A DNA stretch of 64,000 bases. It comes from an uncultured Saprospiraceae bacterium. GTDB taxonomy: Bacteria > Bacteroidota > Bacteroidia > Chitinophagales > Saprospiraceae. The DNA is taken from positions 124,001 through 188,000 of the forward strand of contig CALLPI010000008.1 of the NCBI GenBank assembly GCA_938015595.1, read 5' to 3'. The translations under genes were made by a program, and so were the position numbers. Under the pieces are notes generated by a model. That model did not search any database. It had not been told where the DNA came from and worked only from the letters and a program-made list of their open reading frames with translations. This document shows positions 49,009 through 59,238 of the stretch, piece after piece (position 1 is the first letter of the stretch; every line of letters starts with the position of its first letter).

Positions 49009-49824
49009 TCAAGAGACATGCTCTACCATAAGTGAGTGATAAAAATCCAGCACGGCGGGCATTGGGTCTTCGCCTTGGTATTCGAGCACTGGTTTGTCCA
49101 GTCCTTTCAGGGCGTGTTGTGCAGAGGCACTGAGCACTTCGCTGGCCACTATGATACCGTCGGCAAAGGTGGTAGCGCCTTTGTGCAGGGTGATGCCCAC
49201 GCCGTTCTGGTAGGCGATCAGGTCTTTGGCCGCCAGATTGTTGATGGCAGCTTTGGTAAAGAAACTGTCAGTCATGCGCTCTTCCATTGCGTCGTTGTAG
49301 AGCGAGTAGATGACCTTGGCGTGCTGAAACAGCGGATCGGTTTTGTAGGCTGTTTTCAGATAAGCCGGGATGAGGCTGGTCATCCAGCCATGGCAGTGCA
49401 CAATATCGGGCGCCCAGCCAAATTTGCGCACTGTTTCTAGCACGCCTTTGCAGAAGAACACCATGCGGTCTGCATTGTCGTCGTAGGCTTGGCCATTTTC
49501 GTCTTCAAACACATAGCGGCGGCGGAAGAAGTCGTCGTTGTCGAGGAAGTACACCTGGATGCGCACATCGGGCATGGAAGCCACCTTGATGATGAGCGGG
49601 TAGTCGTCGTCGTCCACGATGATGTTCATGCCAGAGAGGCGAACCACCTCGTGCAGGCGATGGCGGCGCTCGTTGATGGTACCAAACTTAGGCATCAGCA
49701 CCCTTAGCTCCATACCTTTTTCATGCAGGTATTGCGGCAGCTTTCTGGCCAGCTCGGCAACTTCGGAAGGTTCGGTAAAGGGAGACATCTCCTGTGTCAC
49801 GACCAGTACTTTCTTTTTGCTCAT
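49009..49824 (-). CDS. Short glycogen/starch synthase (GT5 N-terminal type)
   Basis: VLVVTQEMSPFTEPSEVAELARKLPQYL, DIVHCHGWMTSLIP. Confidence 0.88.
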   Translation of the reverse strand: MSKKKVLVVTQEMSPFTEPSEVAELARKLPQYLHEKGMELRVLMPKFGTINERRHRLHEVVRLSGMNIIVDDDDYPLIIKVASMPDVRIQVYFLDNDDFFRRRYVFEDENGQAYDDNADRMVFFCKGVLETVRKFGWAPDIVHCHGWMTSLIPAYLKTAYKTDPLFQHAKVIYSLYNDAMEERMTDSFFTKAAINNLAAKDLIAYQNGVGITLHKGATTFADGIIVASEVLSASAQHALKGLDKPVLEYQGEDPMPAVLDFYHSLMVEHVS

Positions 49825-50012
49825 AACAGCCTGTAAGATTTTCAGATACGCCTCCCTTCACTGTAGAGGGAGCGGTTTGGATAAAATCGCGCAAATGTAG
49901 CAATAATTAGTGAGTTTTTGTCAATGTTAAAGGCACTTATTCCTACCTTGACAAAATCGCCTATATTTGAGCGCGATTGCAGCTACGTTTATTGACTTCT
50001 ACACCCATCACC

Positions 50013-50852
50013 ATGTACGTGTTTCATCGGGCCGATGCTATGCGCCGCTACCTTGCTGCTTGCCGTTCCAGCCTGGGTTTTGTGCCTACCATGGGGGCCT
50101 TGCACGAAGGACATTTGCAATTGGTACGCCATGCCTTGCGGGAATGTGAGTTGGTAGTATGCAGCATTTTTGTAAACCCTACGCAATTCAACGACCCTGA
50201 CGATTTGTGCAAGTACCCACGCACTCCTGACCAGGACATTGCCATGTTGGCCAAAACAGGCTGCCACTTGGCATTCATGCCTGCAGTAGAGGAGGTGTAT
50301 CCGCCAGGGTGGCAAATGCCCGTCGCGCTGCAACTCAGCCCGCTGGACCAGGTGATGGAGGGCAAATTTCGCCCCGGGCACTTCAAGGGCGTGGCAGAGG
50401 TGGTGTATCGTCTGCTGGAATTGGTGGAGCCACAGCGCCTCTACATGGGGCAGAAGGATTTTCAGCAAACGGTCATCGTACAGGCCATGCTGCAGCAAAC
50501 TAACCTGCCCGTAGCGCTGCGTGTGGCCGACACCGTGCGCGAAGACGACGGCCTGGCGATGAGTTCGCGCAACCGCCGACTCAGCCCGGAGCAACGCCAA
50601 GTGGCACCTTACCTCTACAGAGCCTTGCTGGAGGCGCGCCGGCTGTACCCTGAGTTGGCCGTTGACGAAATCCAGGCCAGAGCCATGGCCTTGATGCAGA
50701 GCGCCGGGTTGCGCCCAGAGTATTTCGACATCGTGGATGGGCATACCCTGCAACCAGTGGCTAATGGAGCCAAGTACGACTACGTTGTGGCCTGCGCAGC
50801 TGCTTGGGCTGGCGAGGTGCGCCTCATCGACAATGTGACGTTGCGCTGCTGA
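50013..50852 (+). CDS. panC: Pantothenate synthetase
   Basis: GFVPTMGALHEGHLQL, FVNPTQFNDPDD, MSSRNRRLSPEQR; start refined. Confidence 0.97.
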   Translation: MYVFHRADAMRRYLAACRSSLGFVPTMGALHEGHLQLVRHALRECELVVCSIFVNPTQFNDPDDLCKYPRTPDQDIAMLAKTGCHLAFMPAVEEVYPPGWQMPVALQLSPLDQVMEGKFRPGHFKGVAEVVYRLLELVEPQRLYMGQKDFQQTVIVQAMLQQTNLPVALRVADTVREDDGLAMSSRNRRLSPEQRQVAPYLYRALLEARRLYPELAVDEIQARAMALMQSAGLRPEYFDIVDGHTLQPVANGAKYDYVVACAAAWAGEVRLIDNVTLRC

Positions 50853-50902
50853 GCCACAATTACTTGCTCTCTTTTAGCGTTTTCAGCACCTGAATAGTAA
50901 TC

Positions 50903-51385
50903 ATGCCTATGTCTAAATGCCTCCTTGCCTGCGCGTGCCTGGCCCTCATGTTCAGTACCTCTGCCTGTGGCCCTCGGTACATATATGACAAAACCCACGA
51001 AATACCTGGCGGACAATGGGCTTACGCTGATTCGCTGTGCTACAATGTGGACATTGCCGACACCAGTCGCATCTACAGCCTGTGGCTAATACTGGAGCAC
51101 AGCCCAGACTTTGCCTGGCAAAACCTCTACGTGCGCATCCATACCATTTTTCCTGATGGTCGGCGGCTCAGCGCTCCGTTATCTCTAGAGCTGGCCAACC
51201 AAGGTGGCGTATGGCAGGGCGAGTGCAGCCGTAAGCGATGTCGCTTCAGGGTGCCAATCCAGGAACGAGCCTTCTTCCAAATACCCGGCCAATACACATT
51301 CACCATAGAGCAATACATGCGACAAAGCCCCGTGCCCGGCGTGGAGCGCATATGTTTCCAAGTAGAAGATACTGGAGCGAGGTGA
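50903..51385 (+). CDS. gldH: Gliding motility lipoprotein GldH
   Basis: Lipobox STSACG, IPGGQWAYADSLCYNVDIADTSRIYSLWLILEHS. Confidence 0.85.
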   Translation: MPMSKCLLACACLALMFSTSACGPRYIYDKTHEIPGGQWAYADSLCYNVDIADTSRIYSLWLILEHSPDFAWQNLYVRIHTIFPDGRRLSAPLSLELANQGGVWQGECSRKRCRFRVPIQERAFFQIPGQYTFTIEQYMRQSPVPGVERICFQVEDTGAR

Positions 51386-51419
51386 AAGCTGTCAACTGCC
51401 TAAGCACCGGCTCTTGAAA

Positions 51420-51441
51420 GGCAGCAAAGAGTGCAAAGCCC
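51420..51441. repeat. GCAAAGG-type intergenic repeat, copy 3
   Basis: GGCAGCAAAGAGTGCAAAGCCC between convergent gldH and sulfurtransferase gene ends. Confidence 0.5.
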
Positions 51442-51447
51442 TTTCCG

Positions 51448-52323
51448 CTAACTGTTGCCATCTTGTAACTCTGCAGGACGGCCTACCACCCGCCTCCCAT
51501 CCGCAATCCATTCGCTCCAGGATCCTGCGTACAGTGTAGCGTTACCCAAGCCGGCGTGCGCCATGGCCAGGATGTTGTGGCAGGCCGACACACCTGAGCC
51601 GCAGTAAAATACTACCCGTTCGGCTGGGCGTTTGTGGCCAGATATCTGCTCAAACCGCGCCCGCAGTTGTTCTGTCGGCAAGAAGCGTCCGTTTTCATCC
51701 ATATTGTCCATGAAGAAGGCGTTGATAGCCCCGGGAATGTGCCCCGCCACGGGGTCTATTGGCTCAGCCTCTGCGCGGTAGCGAAAAGGCTCCCTGGAAT
51801 CCACTAGTACATAGTGGCTGTTGTGGAGAATTTGCTCCACCTCGTCAGCATCTATAACTGCCCCTATGCCTGGGCCAATGCGAAAAATGCGCGGTATCGG
51901 CGTTGGTACTTCAACGCTGACGGGCGCATCAGGCAGCGCCAACCAGGCTGCATAGCCACCGTCCAGTACTGCCACCTGCTCGTGCCCCAGGTGCCGCAGC
52001 AACCACCACAGGCGCGATGCTACCATGCCGGTTTTGTCGTCGTAAGCTATCACCTGCACGCGGTCGTCAATACCCCAGCGCCCCAACTTTTCGGCCAGCA
52101 GTTCAGACGCAGGCAGTGGATGCCGGCCAGTTTGGCCAGGAATGACGGGGCCGCTGAGGTCTTCGTCCAGGTGGGCATATACTGCTCCAGGAATATGCCC
52201 ATGCCCGTAGGCCTTGCGTCCTGCCTCCGTGTCGGCCAGGGAAAAGCGGCAGTCCACTATCCGCCAGTTGGGGTCGTATATGTGCGGCAGTAGTTCATCG
52301 GCAGAGATAAGGGTACGATACAT
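51448..52323 (-). CDS. Two-domain rhodanese sulfurtransferase
   Basis: IVDCRFSLADTEAGRKAYGHGHIPGAVYAHLDEDLS, active-site CGSGVSAC. Confidence 0.94.
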   Translation of the reverse strand: MYRTLISADELLPHIYDPNWRIVDCRFSLADTEAGRKAYGHGHIPGAVYAHLDEDLSGPVIPGQTGRHPLPASELLAEKLGRWGIDDRVQVIAYDDKTGMVASRLWWLLRHLGHEQVAVLDGGYAAWLALPDAPVSVEVPTPIPRIFRIGPGIGAVIDADEVEQILHNSHYVLVDSREPFRYRAEAEPIDPVAGHIPGAINAFFMDNMDENGRFLPTEQLRARFEQISGHKRPAERVVFYCGSGVSACHNILAMAHAGLGNATLYAGSWSEWIADGRRVVGRPAELQDGNS

Positions 52324-52352
52324 GTCGAAAATTTACAGCAGGCTATGCCCGG

Positions 52353-52955
52353 GTGAAAAATTATTGCAAATTTGCGCATATTTTCTCGAAAAACGTGACG
52401 CAAGACCAACTCATACAAGGCCTCTCCAATGGAGACAATAAAACCATTGCTTGGCTATACGACCACTATGGCGCGGCACTCTTCGGTATCATCTTGCGTA
52501 TTGTCAAAGACCAAGAACTAGCAGAGAACCTCTTGCAGGATACCTTCGTGAAAATATGGAAAGCCGGTAGTACCTTCGACGGCCAGAAGGCTAGCCTCTT
52601 TGCCTGGATGCAGCGCATAGCCCGCAACACAGCCATAGACGCCACCCGAAGTGCTATTTTCAAGCAACGCGCCGAAACCGACCAATCCGATGTCCTCGTA
52701 TATAAGCCAGAAGAAGCTGCTTTCAATCCCGACCACATCGGCGTTCGGGATGTGCTTGGCCAATTGGACGACAAATACCGCATCCTGATTGAGAAAGCCT
52801 ACTTTGAGGGCTATACGCAGCAAGAACTCGAACAGGAGCTTGGCATCCCTTTGGGTACGGTAAAAACGCGTATGCGGCAAGCCATGCAAATACTGCGCCA
52901 ACTCCTGAGCGAAACGGCGGTGTTGGGATGGTGGATACTTTTCACATATTTGTGA
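52353..52955 (+). CDS. ECF RNA polymerase sigma factor (possible GTG start at 52395)
   Basis: Region 2 LFGIILRIVKDQELAENLLQDTFVKIWK, region 4 GYTQQELEQELGIPLGTVKTRMRQAM. Confidence 0.92.
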   Translation: MKNYCKFAHIFSKNVTQDQLIQGLSNGDNKTIAWLYDHYGAALFGIILRIVKDQELAENLLQDTFVKIWKAGSTFDGQKASLFAWMQRIARNTAIDATRSAIFKQRAETDQSDVLVYKPEEAAFNPDHIGVRDVLGQLDDKYRILIEKAYFEGYTQQELEQELGIPLGTVKTRMRQAMQILRQLLSETAVLGWWILFTYL

Positions 52956-52981
52956 GTTATAAGCTACACTGCGCCTGAGCA

Positions 52982-53767
52982 ATGAACGTTGAACAATACA
53001 TACAATCCGGGATACTCGAAGCCTATGCACTAGGCGCGTGCAATACCGCCGAGCAAGCAGAGGTAGAACGCATGGCCGCAGCATACCCAGAGGTGAAAAC
53101 TGCGCTCGATGCTATTTTTGCCGACCTGGAAAAAATGGCCTTCGCTGGCGCTGTGCCTCCTCCCCCTGCCCTCAAAGATCGCATTATGGAGGCTATAGCT
53201 CAGGCACAAACAGTCGGGCAGGAGCAGCCTGCCCCATCTACAGCAAGTAAGGGCAGCCCTCTTTGGTTGTGGCTTATGGCACTCTTTATCCTGGCGCAGG
53301 GTGTTTTGGTTATCTATCTCAGCACTCAGCTTTTCAAGGCCAAACGCCAAATGACCGAAACCGAGCAACGCATGGCCGATTGCGAATCCAGGCAGCAACA
53401 ACAACTCCAGGCCGCCCAAAGCCAATTAGCTTTATTGGCTGACCCCGCCACTCGCCTGGTGCGCATCAGCCCCTTGTCCGGCCGCAGCGAAACCTGGCAA
53501 TTGGCCCTGTACCACAATCCGACCAACGCTAAAACCTTGCTTCACTTAGCCACCCTGCCCCCTGCCCCCGCTGGCAAAGACTGGCAACTCTGGGCTATTG
53601 TCAATGGCGTACCCCAAAGCATGGGCGTCATTGCGCTGCAAAATCAGGCACAACCTCTACTCAATGTACCTTTTGTAGCACAGGCTGAAGCTTTTGCCAT
53701 CTCATTGGAGCCTGCGGGTGGTAGCACCTTGCCTACGGAAGTAGTGGCGCTTGGCAAGGCAGGGTAG
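52982..53767 (+). CDS. Anti-sigma factor (RskA-like, single TM)
   Basis: IQSGILEAYALGACNTAEQAEVERMAAAYPEV, TM, C-terminal anti-sigma K domain; directly downstream of ECF sigma. Confidence 0.9.
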   Translation: MNVEQYIQSGILEAYALGACNTAEQAEVERMAAAYPEVKTALDAIFADLEKMAFAGAVPPPPALKDRIMEAIAQAQTVGQEQPAPSTASKGSPLWLWLMALFILAQGVLVIYLSTQLFKAKRQMTETEQRMADCESRQQQQLQAAQSQLALLADPATRLVRISPLSGRSETWQLALYHNPTNAKTLLHLATLPPAPAGKDWQLWAIVNGVPQSMGVIALQNQAQPLLNVPFVAQAEAFAISLEPAGGSTLPTEVVALGKAG

Positions 53768-54042
53768 CCCACTATTAGTAAGTACTACATGCCCGAAGGC
53801 GCTTATGTCTTGCTATATTTGTCCGAAATCCCGGATGAGTGCATCATACAGTTTCAGTTGGGTTTTCTGAATTATTGCCAACTTATGCTCCAGGCCGGCA
53901 CAACTGGTAGCTCGAGTGCGCCGGGTAATGTAGGCATACAGGTGCTGATTCTGCCTGACAAAAATCATACAGCTTCATTTACAGCATGTATCTTTGCATG
54001 CCTATTCAAGCAGGCATTACTCTTGTACTTTGATTCCAAGTC

Positions 54043-56208
54043 ATGTCGTCAACAACCAAACGCTACCTGATTACCTCCGCTTTGCCCTACGCCAACGGCG
54101 CCTTGCACCTGGGGCACCTGGCCGGTGCTTACCTGCCCGCCGATATCTACGTGCGCTATCTCCGCCTCATGGGGCGAGATGTTGTGTGGGTATGTGGCAG
54201 CGATGAACACGGTGCTGCCATTACCATTCGCGCCAAGAAAGAAGGCATTAGCCCTCAAGAAATTATTGACAAATACCATGCCCTCAATAAAGATACCTTT
54301 GCGCGCCTGGGCATCTCCTTTGACTACTACCACCGCACCAGCGCCCCGCTGCACCACGAAACTGCACAGGCCTTCTTTTTGCGTTTGCACGAAAAAGGCG
54401 ACGAGTTTGAAGTGCGCAGCTCCGAGCAATACTATGACGAAACCTTTGGCCAGTTTTTGGCCGATCGCTATATCAAGGGAACTTGCCCCAGGTGCGGCCA
54501 TACCGAAGCCTATGGCGACCAATGCGAAAAATGCGGCTCCGACCTCTCACCTGCTGACCTCATTAACCCTGTATCCACCCTTAGCCAACAGCCGCCAGTA
54601 CTCAGGCAAACCCAGCACTGGTATTTTCGCTTGGATAAGCACGGGGCGTGGCTGCGCCAATGGATTGAAACGGGCATGCTGGACGGCCAACTCCATCATG
54701 ACCCTGCGGCTTGGCGCAAACCTGTCATCGGCCAATGCTTGAGTTGGCTCAACGAGGGGCTGCAACCTCGCGCCATCACTCGCGACCTAGACTGGGGTAT
54801 TCCCGTGCCGCTACCTGAGGCTGCCGGCAAAGTGCTCTACGTGTGGTTTGACGCGCCCATCGGCTACATCTCCAGTACCAAGCAGTGGGCGCTCGAGAAC
54901 GGGCGCCGTTGGCAAGACTACTGGTGCGACCCCAACACGCAGCTCATTCACTTTATTGGCAAGGACAACATCGTTTTCCACTGTATCATCTTCCCGGCTA
55001 TGCTGTACGCGCATGGTAGTTTCAACTTGCCGGTGAACGTGCCCGCCAATCAGTTTCTCAACTTTGAAGGCGAAAAATTCAGCAAGAGCAGGGGGTGGGG
55101 TATTGAGCAGCATGAATACCTGGAGGAGTTCAGGGACTTTCCCAATGCTGAAGACGCCTTGCGCTGGGCGCTGATCCGCAACATGCCCGAAAACAGCGAC
55201 AGCGACTTTAAATGGGACTTGTATGTGGATTTCCACGACAAAGAACTAGCTGACAATATCGGCAACTTTGTCAACCGCGTGGTGGTGCTCTCACACAAAT
55301 ACTTCAGCGGTGCAACGCCCCAGACCACTGCCGTCGGCCACGCCACGCTCCAGCGCGCGTTGGAGTTGGCCCAATTGCTAACGACTGAACTGGAGCGATT
55401 CAACTTCAAAAATGCTGCCCAGCTACTCATGGAGCTATCTTCCCTGGGCAATACTTACTTGCAAGACACCTCGCCCTGGGCCCTGTACAAAGCCGACCCG
55501 CAGCACCCTCTCATCGCAGAGTGCATGCATGTATGTCTGCAAATTGTGCATCTGCTGGCGCTGTTATGCGAGCCTTTCTTGCCGTTTACTTCGCCGCGTA
55601 TCCGCAAACTACTGGCTTTGCCAGCGGTAGAACCAGGCGAATTGGCCGCCGCCTTGCAAACTCTGGAACAAGGGCAACCCTTGATTATGCCTGGCCACAT
55701 GCTGGGGCAGCCCGAAGTGCTTTTCCCCAAAATCATGGATCGCAACGACAAAAGCCGGCTGGCCATCATCGAGCGGCAAAAGCAAAAACTGGTTCAAATA
55801 ATGGCCAATACAACTGCTGCTACTCCAATGGCGGGCGTGCAGTTGGCTGCCGAAACAGCTGCGCCACTCGAAGCTCCCAAACCCGACATCGCCTATGAAG
55901 ACTTTGCCAAACTCGACCTGCGCACAGCTACCATTTTAGCAGCTGAGCCCATACCTGGTAGCGATAAACTGCTTAAACTCACAGTGGACCTGGGCTACGA
56001 ACAACGCACCGTAGTAAGCGGCATTGCCCAGCATTTCCAGCCTGAGGAGGTAGTGGGCAAGCAGGTGACGCTGGTAGCTAATCTGGCGCCCCGAAAGCTA
56101 CGCGGCGTACTTAGCCAGGGTATGGTGCTCATGGCAGAAGACGCCGCTGGTAAGCTCTACTTTGTCAGTCCGCCGAACGCCGCCGGCAATGGTCTGATAG
56201 TAAAATAA
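54043..56208 (+). CDS. metG: Methionyl-tRNA synthetase
   Basis: ALPYANGALHLGHL (HIGH), KFSKSRGW (KMSKS), C-terminal tRNA-binding domain. Confidence 0.98.
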   Translation: MSSTTKRYLITSALPYANGALHLGHLAGAYLPADIYVRYLRLMGRDVVWVCGSDEHGAAITIRAKKEGISPQEIIDKYHALNKDTFARLGISFDYYHRTSAPLHHETAQAFFLRLHEKGDEFEVRSSEQYYDETFGQFLADRYIKGTCPRCGHTEAYGDQCEKCGSDLSPADLINPVSTLSQQPPVLRQTQHWYFRLDKHGAWLRQWIETGMLDGQLHHDPAAWRKPVIGQCLSWLNEGLQPRAITRDLDWGIPVPLPEAAGKVLYVWFDAPIGYISSTKQWALENGRRWQDYWCDPNTQLIHFIGKDNIVFHCIIFPAMLYAHGSFNLPVNVPANQFLNFEGEKFSKSRGWGIEQHEYLEEFRDFPNAEDALRWALIRNMPENSDSDFKWDLYVDFHDKELADNIGNFVNRVVVLSHKYFSGATPQTTAVGHATLQRALELAQLLTTELERFNFKNAAQLLMELSSLGNTYLQDTSPWALYKADPQHPLIAECMHVCLQIVHLLALLCEPFLPFTSPRIRKLLALPAVEPGELAAALQTLEQGQPLIMPGHMLGQPEVLFPKIMDRNDKSRLAIIERQKQKLVQIMANTTAATPMAGVQLAAETAAPLEAPKPDIAYEDFAKLDLRTATILAAEPIPGSDKLLKLTVDLGYEQRTVVSGIAQHFQPEEVVGKQVTLVANLAPRKLRGVLSQGMVLMAEDAAGKLYFVSPPNAAGNGLIVK

Positions 56209-56216
56209 CCTAGCAC

Positions 56217-58796
56217 TCATCGTCCTATCAAAAACAGAGCATTGCAAAATAAATGCTTGCCCTGATACCAAAACCCGCGAAACAGCGGGTTGTCCACCAT
56301 ATATATTATTGCGCCGCGTCCTTTTTCTTCCACGGCAAATACCATAGTGTTTTTCATGGACGATTTGGCTTGCTCGCCGACAAAGCCATAGTACGTGAGT
56401 GAGTCTTTGAGCGTGCCCACATTCCAGGCGTTTTTGAGCCAAGGGTAGGCTTGTGTGCTGGTTTTGAGAGAGAAATAGACATTATCGTTGGACAGACCGA
56501 AGGCCAACGGATGTGAGGCGTCTATGGCTACTTTAAAAATAGCACCCGGAATGTCATTGCTGGCCGCCTGGCGGTCTTGTTCGGCGTAGGGTTGCAAACG
56601 GTTTTCCAGCAGGGCAGCCTCCTGTGCTTTTTCAGCTTTACTTTTGGCATCGGCACTTTCGTAGCGCGCCAGAGCAAAGTTGCTGCGGTCTTGAAAGGCG
56701 TACAAGGCACTACCCAGGGCAATGATGCGCCCGCCCCGGTTGGCCCACTGGCTGAGCTTGCTAGCAGTGGCGTCGTCGAGGGAGTAGTTGCCTTCCGGAA
56801 AGATGAGTGTATTGTAGTCCGAAAGGTCGAAGCTGGAGAGTTGGCTGGCGGGTAGAGCCATGAAGGGCAAGTTTAGCTCCTGCTCCAGGAAGTGCCACAC
56901 CTGACCGAAGGAATTGTTGTATGTGCCTTCGCCAGACAACACGGCAATGCGAGGCTGAGCTACCATGGGAAAATTAGGTGAGCCAAAATCTGCACCTTTC
57001 TCGGCCATACCGGTTTTTACTGGGTAGATGCGAATGTGATATTGGCCAACAGTTTGGGCTATCAGAGCATCCAGTGCTTCAATCAGGTGGCGATTATCGG
57101 CTCGGGTAATGACGATGGCTCCCGCTGGATAATCGCGCCCTTCTGTGCGAAAAGCTTGGTTGGCAAAGCGCGCCTTGACACCCTGGCGCAGGAGGTCGGC
57201 TAAGAAGCGGGCGTCTTCCAGCGATTCCCTGAGCACCACGTAGGCATAGGGCTTGTCTTGGCCAGATAGCAGCTGGGACGCCGGCATTTCAAAAGAGAAC
57301 TTGGGATCCATGCGCTGGCGCACGGCACAAGCCTCCAGCCCGTAGGCGTAGGGTAGCGCCCAGGCGGTGATGTCGTAGGTCAGCGAGTCAGCCAACTGGG
57401 TTTGGGGTTCCAGTAAGATTTGCGCTAGCATGCCCGCTGGCTGATAGGCGCTCACAAGCAGGTCATTTTCCTCCACAGTAAATTCGGTTTCTACCCCCTT
57501 TCGATAGTCGAAACCCTTGACAGTGAGTTTCTTGCCAACTTTGCCGTATTGGATGCCATTGCGCTCTATCAACTCTATGAAAGCCCTGAGCCGCCCTGGT
57601 GGATTGGCTGCTCTGACGATGAAAGCTTTGTATGGGCCAGGCGGATTCTGACGGTTGCGCTCGAAGAATACCTGGAAGTTTTTGATCAGGTCGTCGGCGT
57701 GCCTAGAAGCGACCTCCACGGTAGAAAGCGCCGTAGTTTGGTGGTGGGTCACGCGGTCAAACAGGGTGAGCGTATCGCCATTTTCGATGAGGAGCGCACG
57801 ACCAGCGCCAATGCCGCCCTGCTCGTAGGTCATGCCAATGCTGCCCATGTAGGTAGGGTAAGTATCGCCGTAGCTGGGGTAGAGCAAGTCGAAGCGCTCT
57901 TTGGTAAAGTAAAGCCAGCCCTCGCGGTCGAAGTAGCGGGCGTGGTTTTGGCCAATAGTGACCTGGAAGCGCCGCTGCCAGTCAGTGATGTAGGTATGAT
58001 AAGGCTCGGCGGCTGGCGCAAAGTAGTATGGCTCGTTGGGGCCTTGCTCGTGTATGTCGGCAAATACGTGCGGCAACCACTGGTGGTAAAACCTGACGCG
58101 CTGACGGGATTCGGGCTGGGTTTGCCAGACCCAGTCGCGGTTGAGGTCAAACAGATAGTGATTGACCCTGCCGCCAGGCCAAGGCTCGCGGTGCTCACGG
58201 GCGCTAGGGCGCGGGTCGGGTATGCGGGGCGATACATCGCGGTACCAGTGCGTGTAGCGCGAGTAGCCGTCAGGATTGAGTGAGGGGTCTAATAAAACAA
58301 TGGTGTTGCGGAGCCACTGCTGGGTACGGGTATTGGCGGGGTTAGCTAGTTCATAAATGACGCCCATAGAACTTTCGGAGCCAGCAGCCTCGTTGCCATG
58401 CACACTAAAGCCCAGCCCTACAATAACGCGATCGAGGCTGGGATCGGGACGGCCTTCAGCCATGCCTGCGCGGCGCAGGTGGTTGAGTCGGATGTCTTCC
58501 AACTGTGTCAGGTTTTCTGGCGCAGACACTGCGGCCACTATTAATGGCCTGCCTTGGGCAGTAGTACCGTAAGGTATCAGTTTTACGTTAGGGCTGTTAG
58601 CTGCTATGTGCTCAAAGTAGCTTACCAGTACGTGGTGAGGGGTAAACTGCTCGCCCAGGCGATGAGGCAGAAAGGCATCGGGACTTTTCAGTTGGCCAAG
58701 AGCCAGTGAGGGCAGCAGCCAACCCAAGGCCAGGAGGAAGCGTTGCATCATAAAAAGCAGCATTTTGCAGCAAAGATAGAAAATGCCCGTTGCCAC
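56217..58796 (-). CDS. M14 family zinc carboxypeptidase
   Basis: VIVGLGFSVHGNEAAGSE, LDPSLNPDGYSRYTHW. Confidence 0.92.
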   Translation of the reverse strand: MATGIFYLCCKMLLFMMQRFLLALGWLLPSLALGQLKSPDAFLPHRLGEQFTPHHVLVSYFEHIAANSPNVKLIPYGTTAQGRPLIVAAVSAPENLTQLEDIRLNHLRRAGMAEGRPDPSLDRVIVGLGFSVHGNEAAGSESSMGVIYELANPANTRTQQWLRNTIVLLDPSLNPDGYSRYTHWYRDVSPRIPDPRPSAREHREPWPGGRVNHYLFDLNRDWVWQTQPESRQRVRFYHQWLPHVFADIHEQGPNEPYYFAPAAEPYHTYITDWQRRFQVTIGQNHARYFDREGWLYFTKERFDLLYPSYGDTYPTYMGSIGMTYEQGGIGAGRALLIENGDTLTLFDRVTHHQTTALSTVEVASRHADDLIKNFQVFFERNRQNPPGPYKAFIVRAANPPGRLRAFIELIERNGIQYGKVGKKLTVKGFDYRKGVETEFTVEENDLLVSAYQPAGMLAQILLEPQTQLADSLTYDITAWALPYAYGLEACAVRQRMDPKFSFEMPASQLLSGQDKPYAYVVLRESLEDARFLADLLRQGVKARFANQAFRTEGRDYPAGAIVITRADNRHLIEALDALIAQTVGQYHIRIYPVKTGMAEKGADFGSPNFPMVAQPRIAVLSGEGTYNNSFGQVWHFLEQELNLPFMALPASQLSSFDLSDYNTLIFPEGNYSLDDATASKLSQWANRGGRIIALGSALYAFQDRSNFALARYESADAKSKAEKAQEAALLENRLQPYAEQDRQAASNDIPGAIFKVAIDASHPLAFGLSNDNVYFSLKTSTQAYPWLKNAWNVGTLKDSLTYYGFVGEQAKSSMKNTMVFAVEEKGRGAIIYMVDNPLFRGFWYQGKHLFCNALFLIGR

Positions 58797-59198
58797 CGCT
58801 CAAAAATGAAAGAAGAACAGGGCTGCTACATAGATGGTGTTGAGGAGGCAAGTCAAGACTTTGAGCAGGGCTACAAGCACCAACAATACGATAAAACAAA
58901 GCATTACATTCCTTCGTAATCCAAAGCTTTTTATAGAAAACCAGAGGCGATATACGCAACTTTTTTGCAGAAAAAACTTGAAAAAAGAGAGCCTTAGAAG
59001 TACGTCGCCAAAAGTCTATGCTTCGTTTAACGCCGCGTAATCCAGCTATCTTTGTTTGGCCAATGGGGGGGCTTAGCCTTGACGCGGCTACAAAAACCCT
59101 CTTCACTAAGCATAAGAAGTTTTTTGCATGCTAGGTTTTCCGACAGCTCTCGGCAGCATAAATTGAGAATGCCATTTTTCAGATTCTTCTGTAACCTT

Positions 59199-59206
59199 TA
59201 CCTTTG
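59199..59206 (+). promoter_or_regulatory. Candidate -7 element TACCTTTG upstream of uvrA
   Basis: Exact TAnnTTTG, 32 nt before the uvrA ATG. Confidence 0.35.
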
Positions 59207-59238
59207 TTTGCTTGTTATACCCCCCTTACTCGACTGCC

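Noticed and set aside
49849-49874. CTCCCT-N9-AGGGAG inverted repeat upstream of the GT5 gene
   Set aside because: 6-bp arms only, could easily be chance
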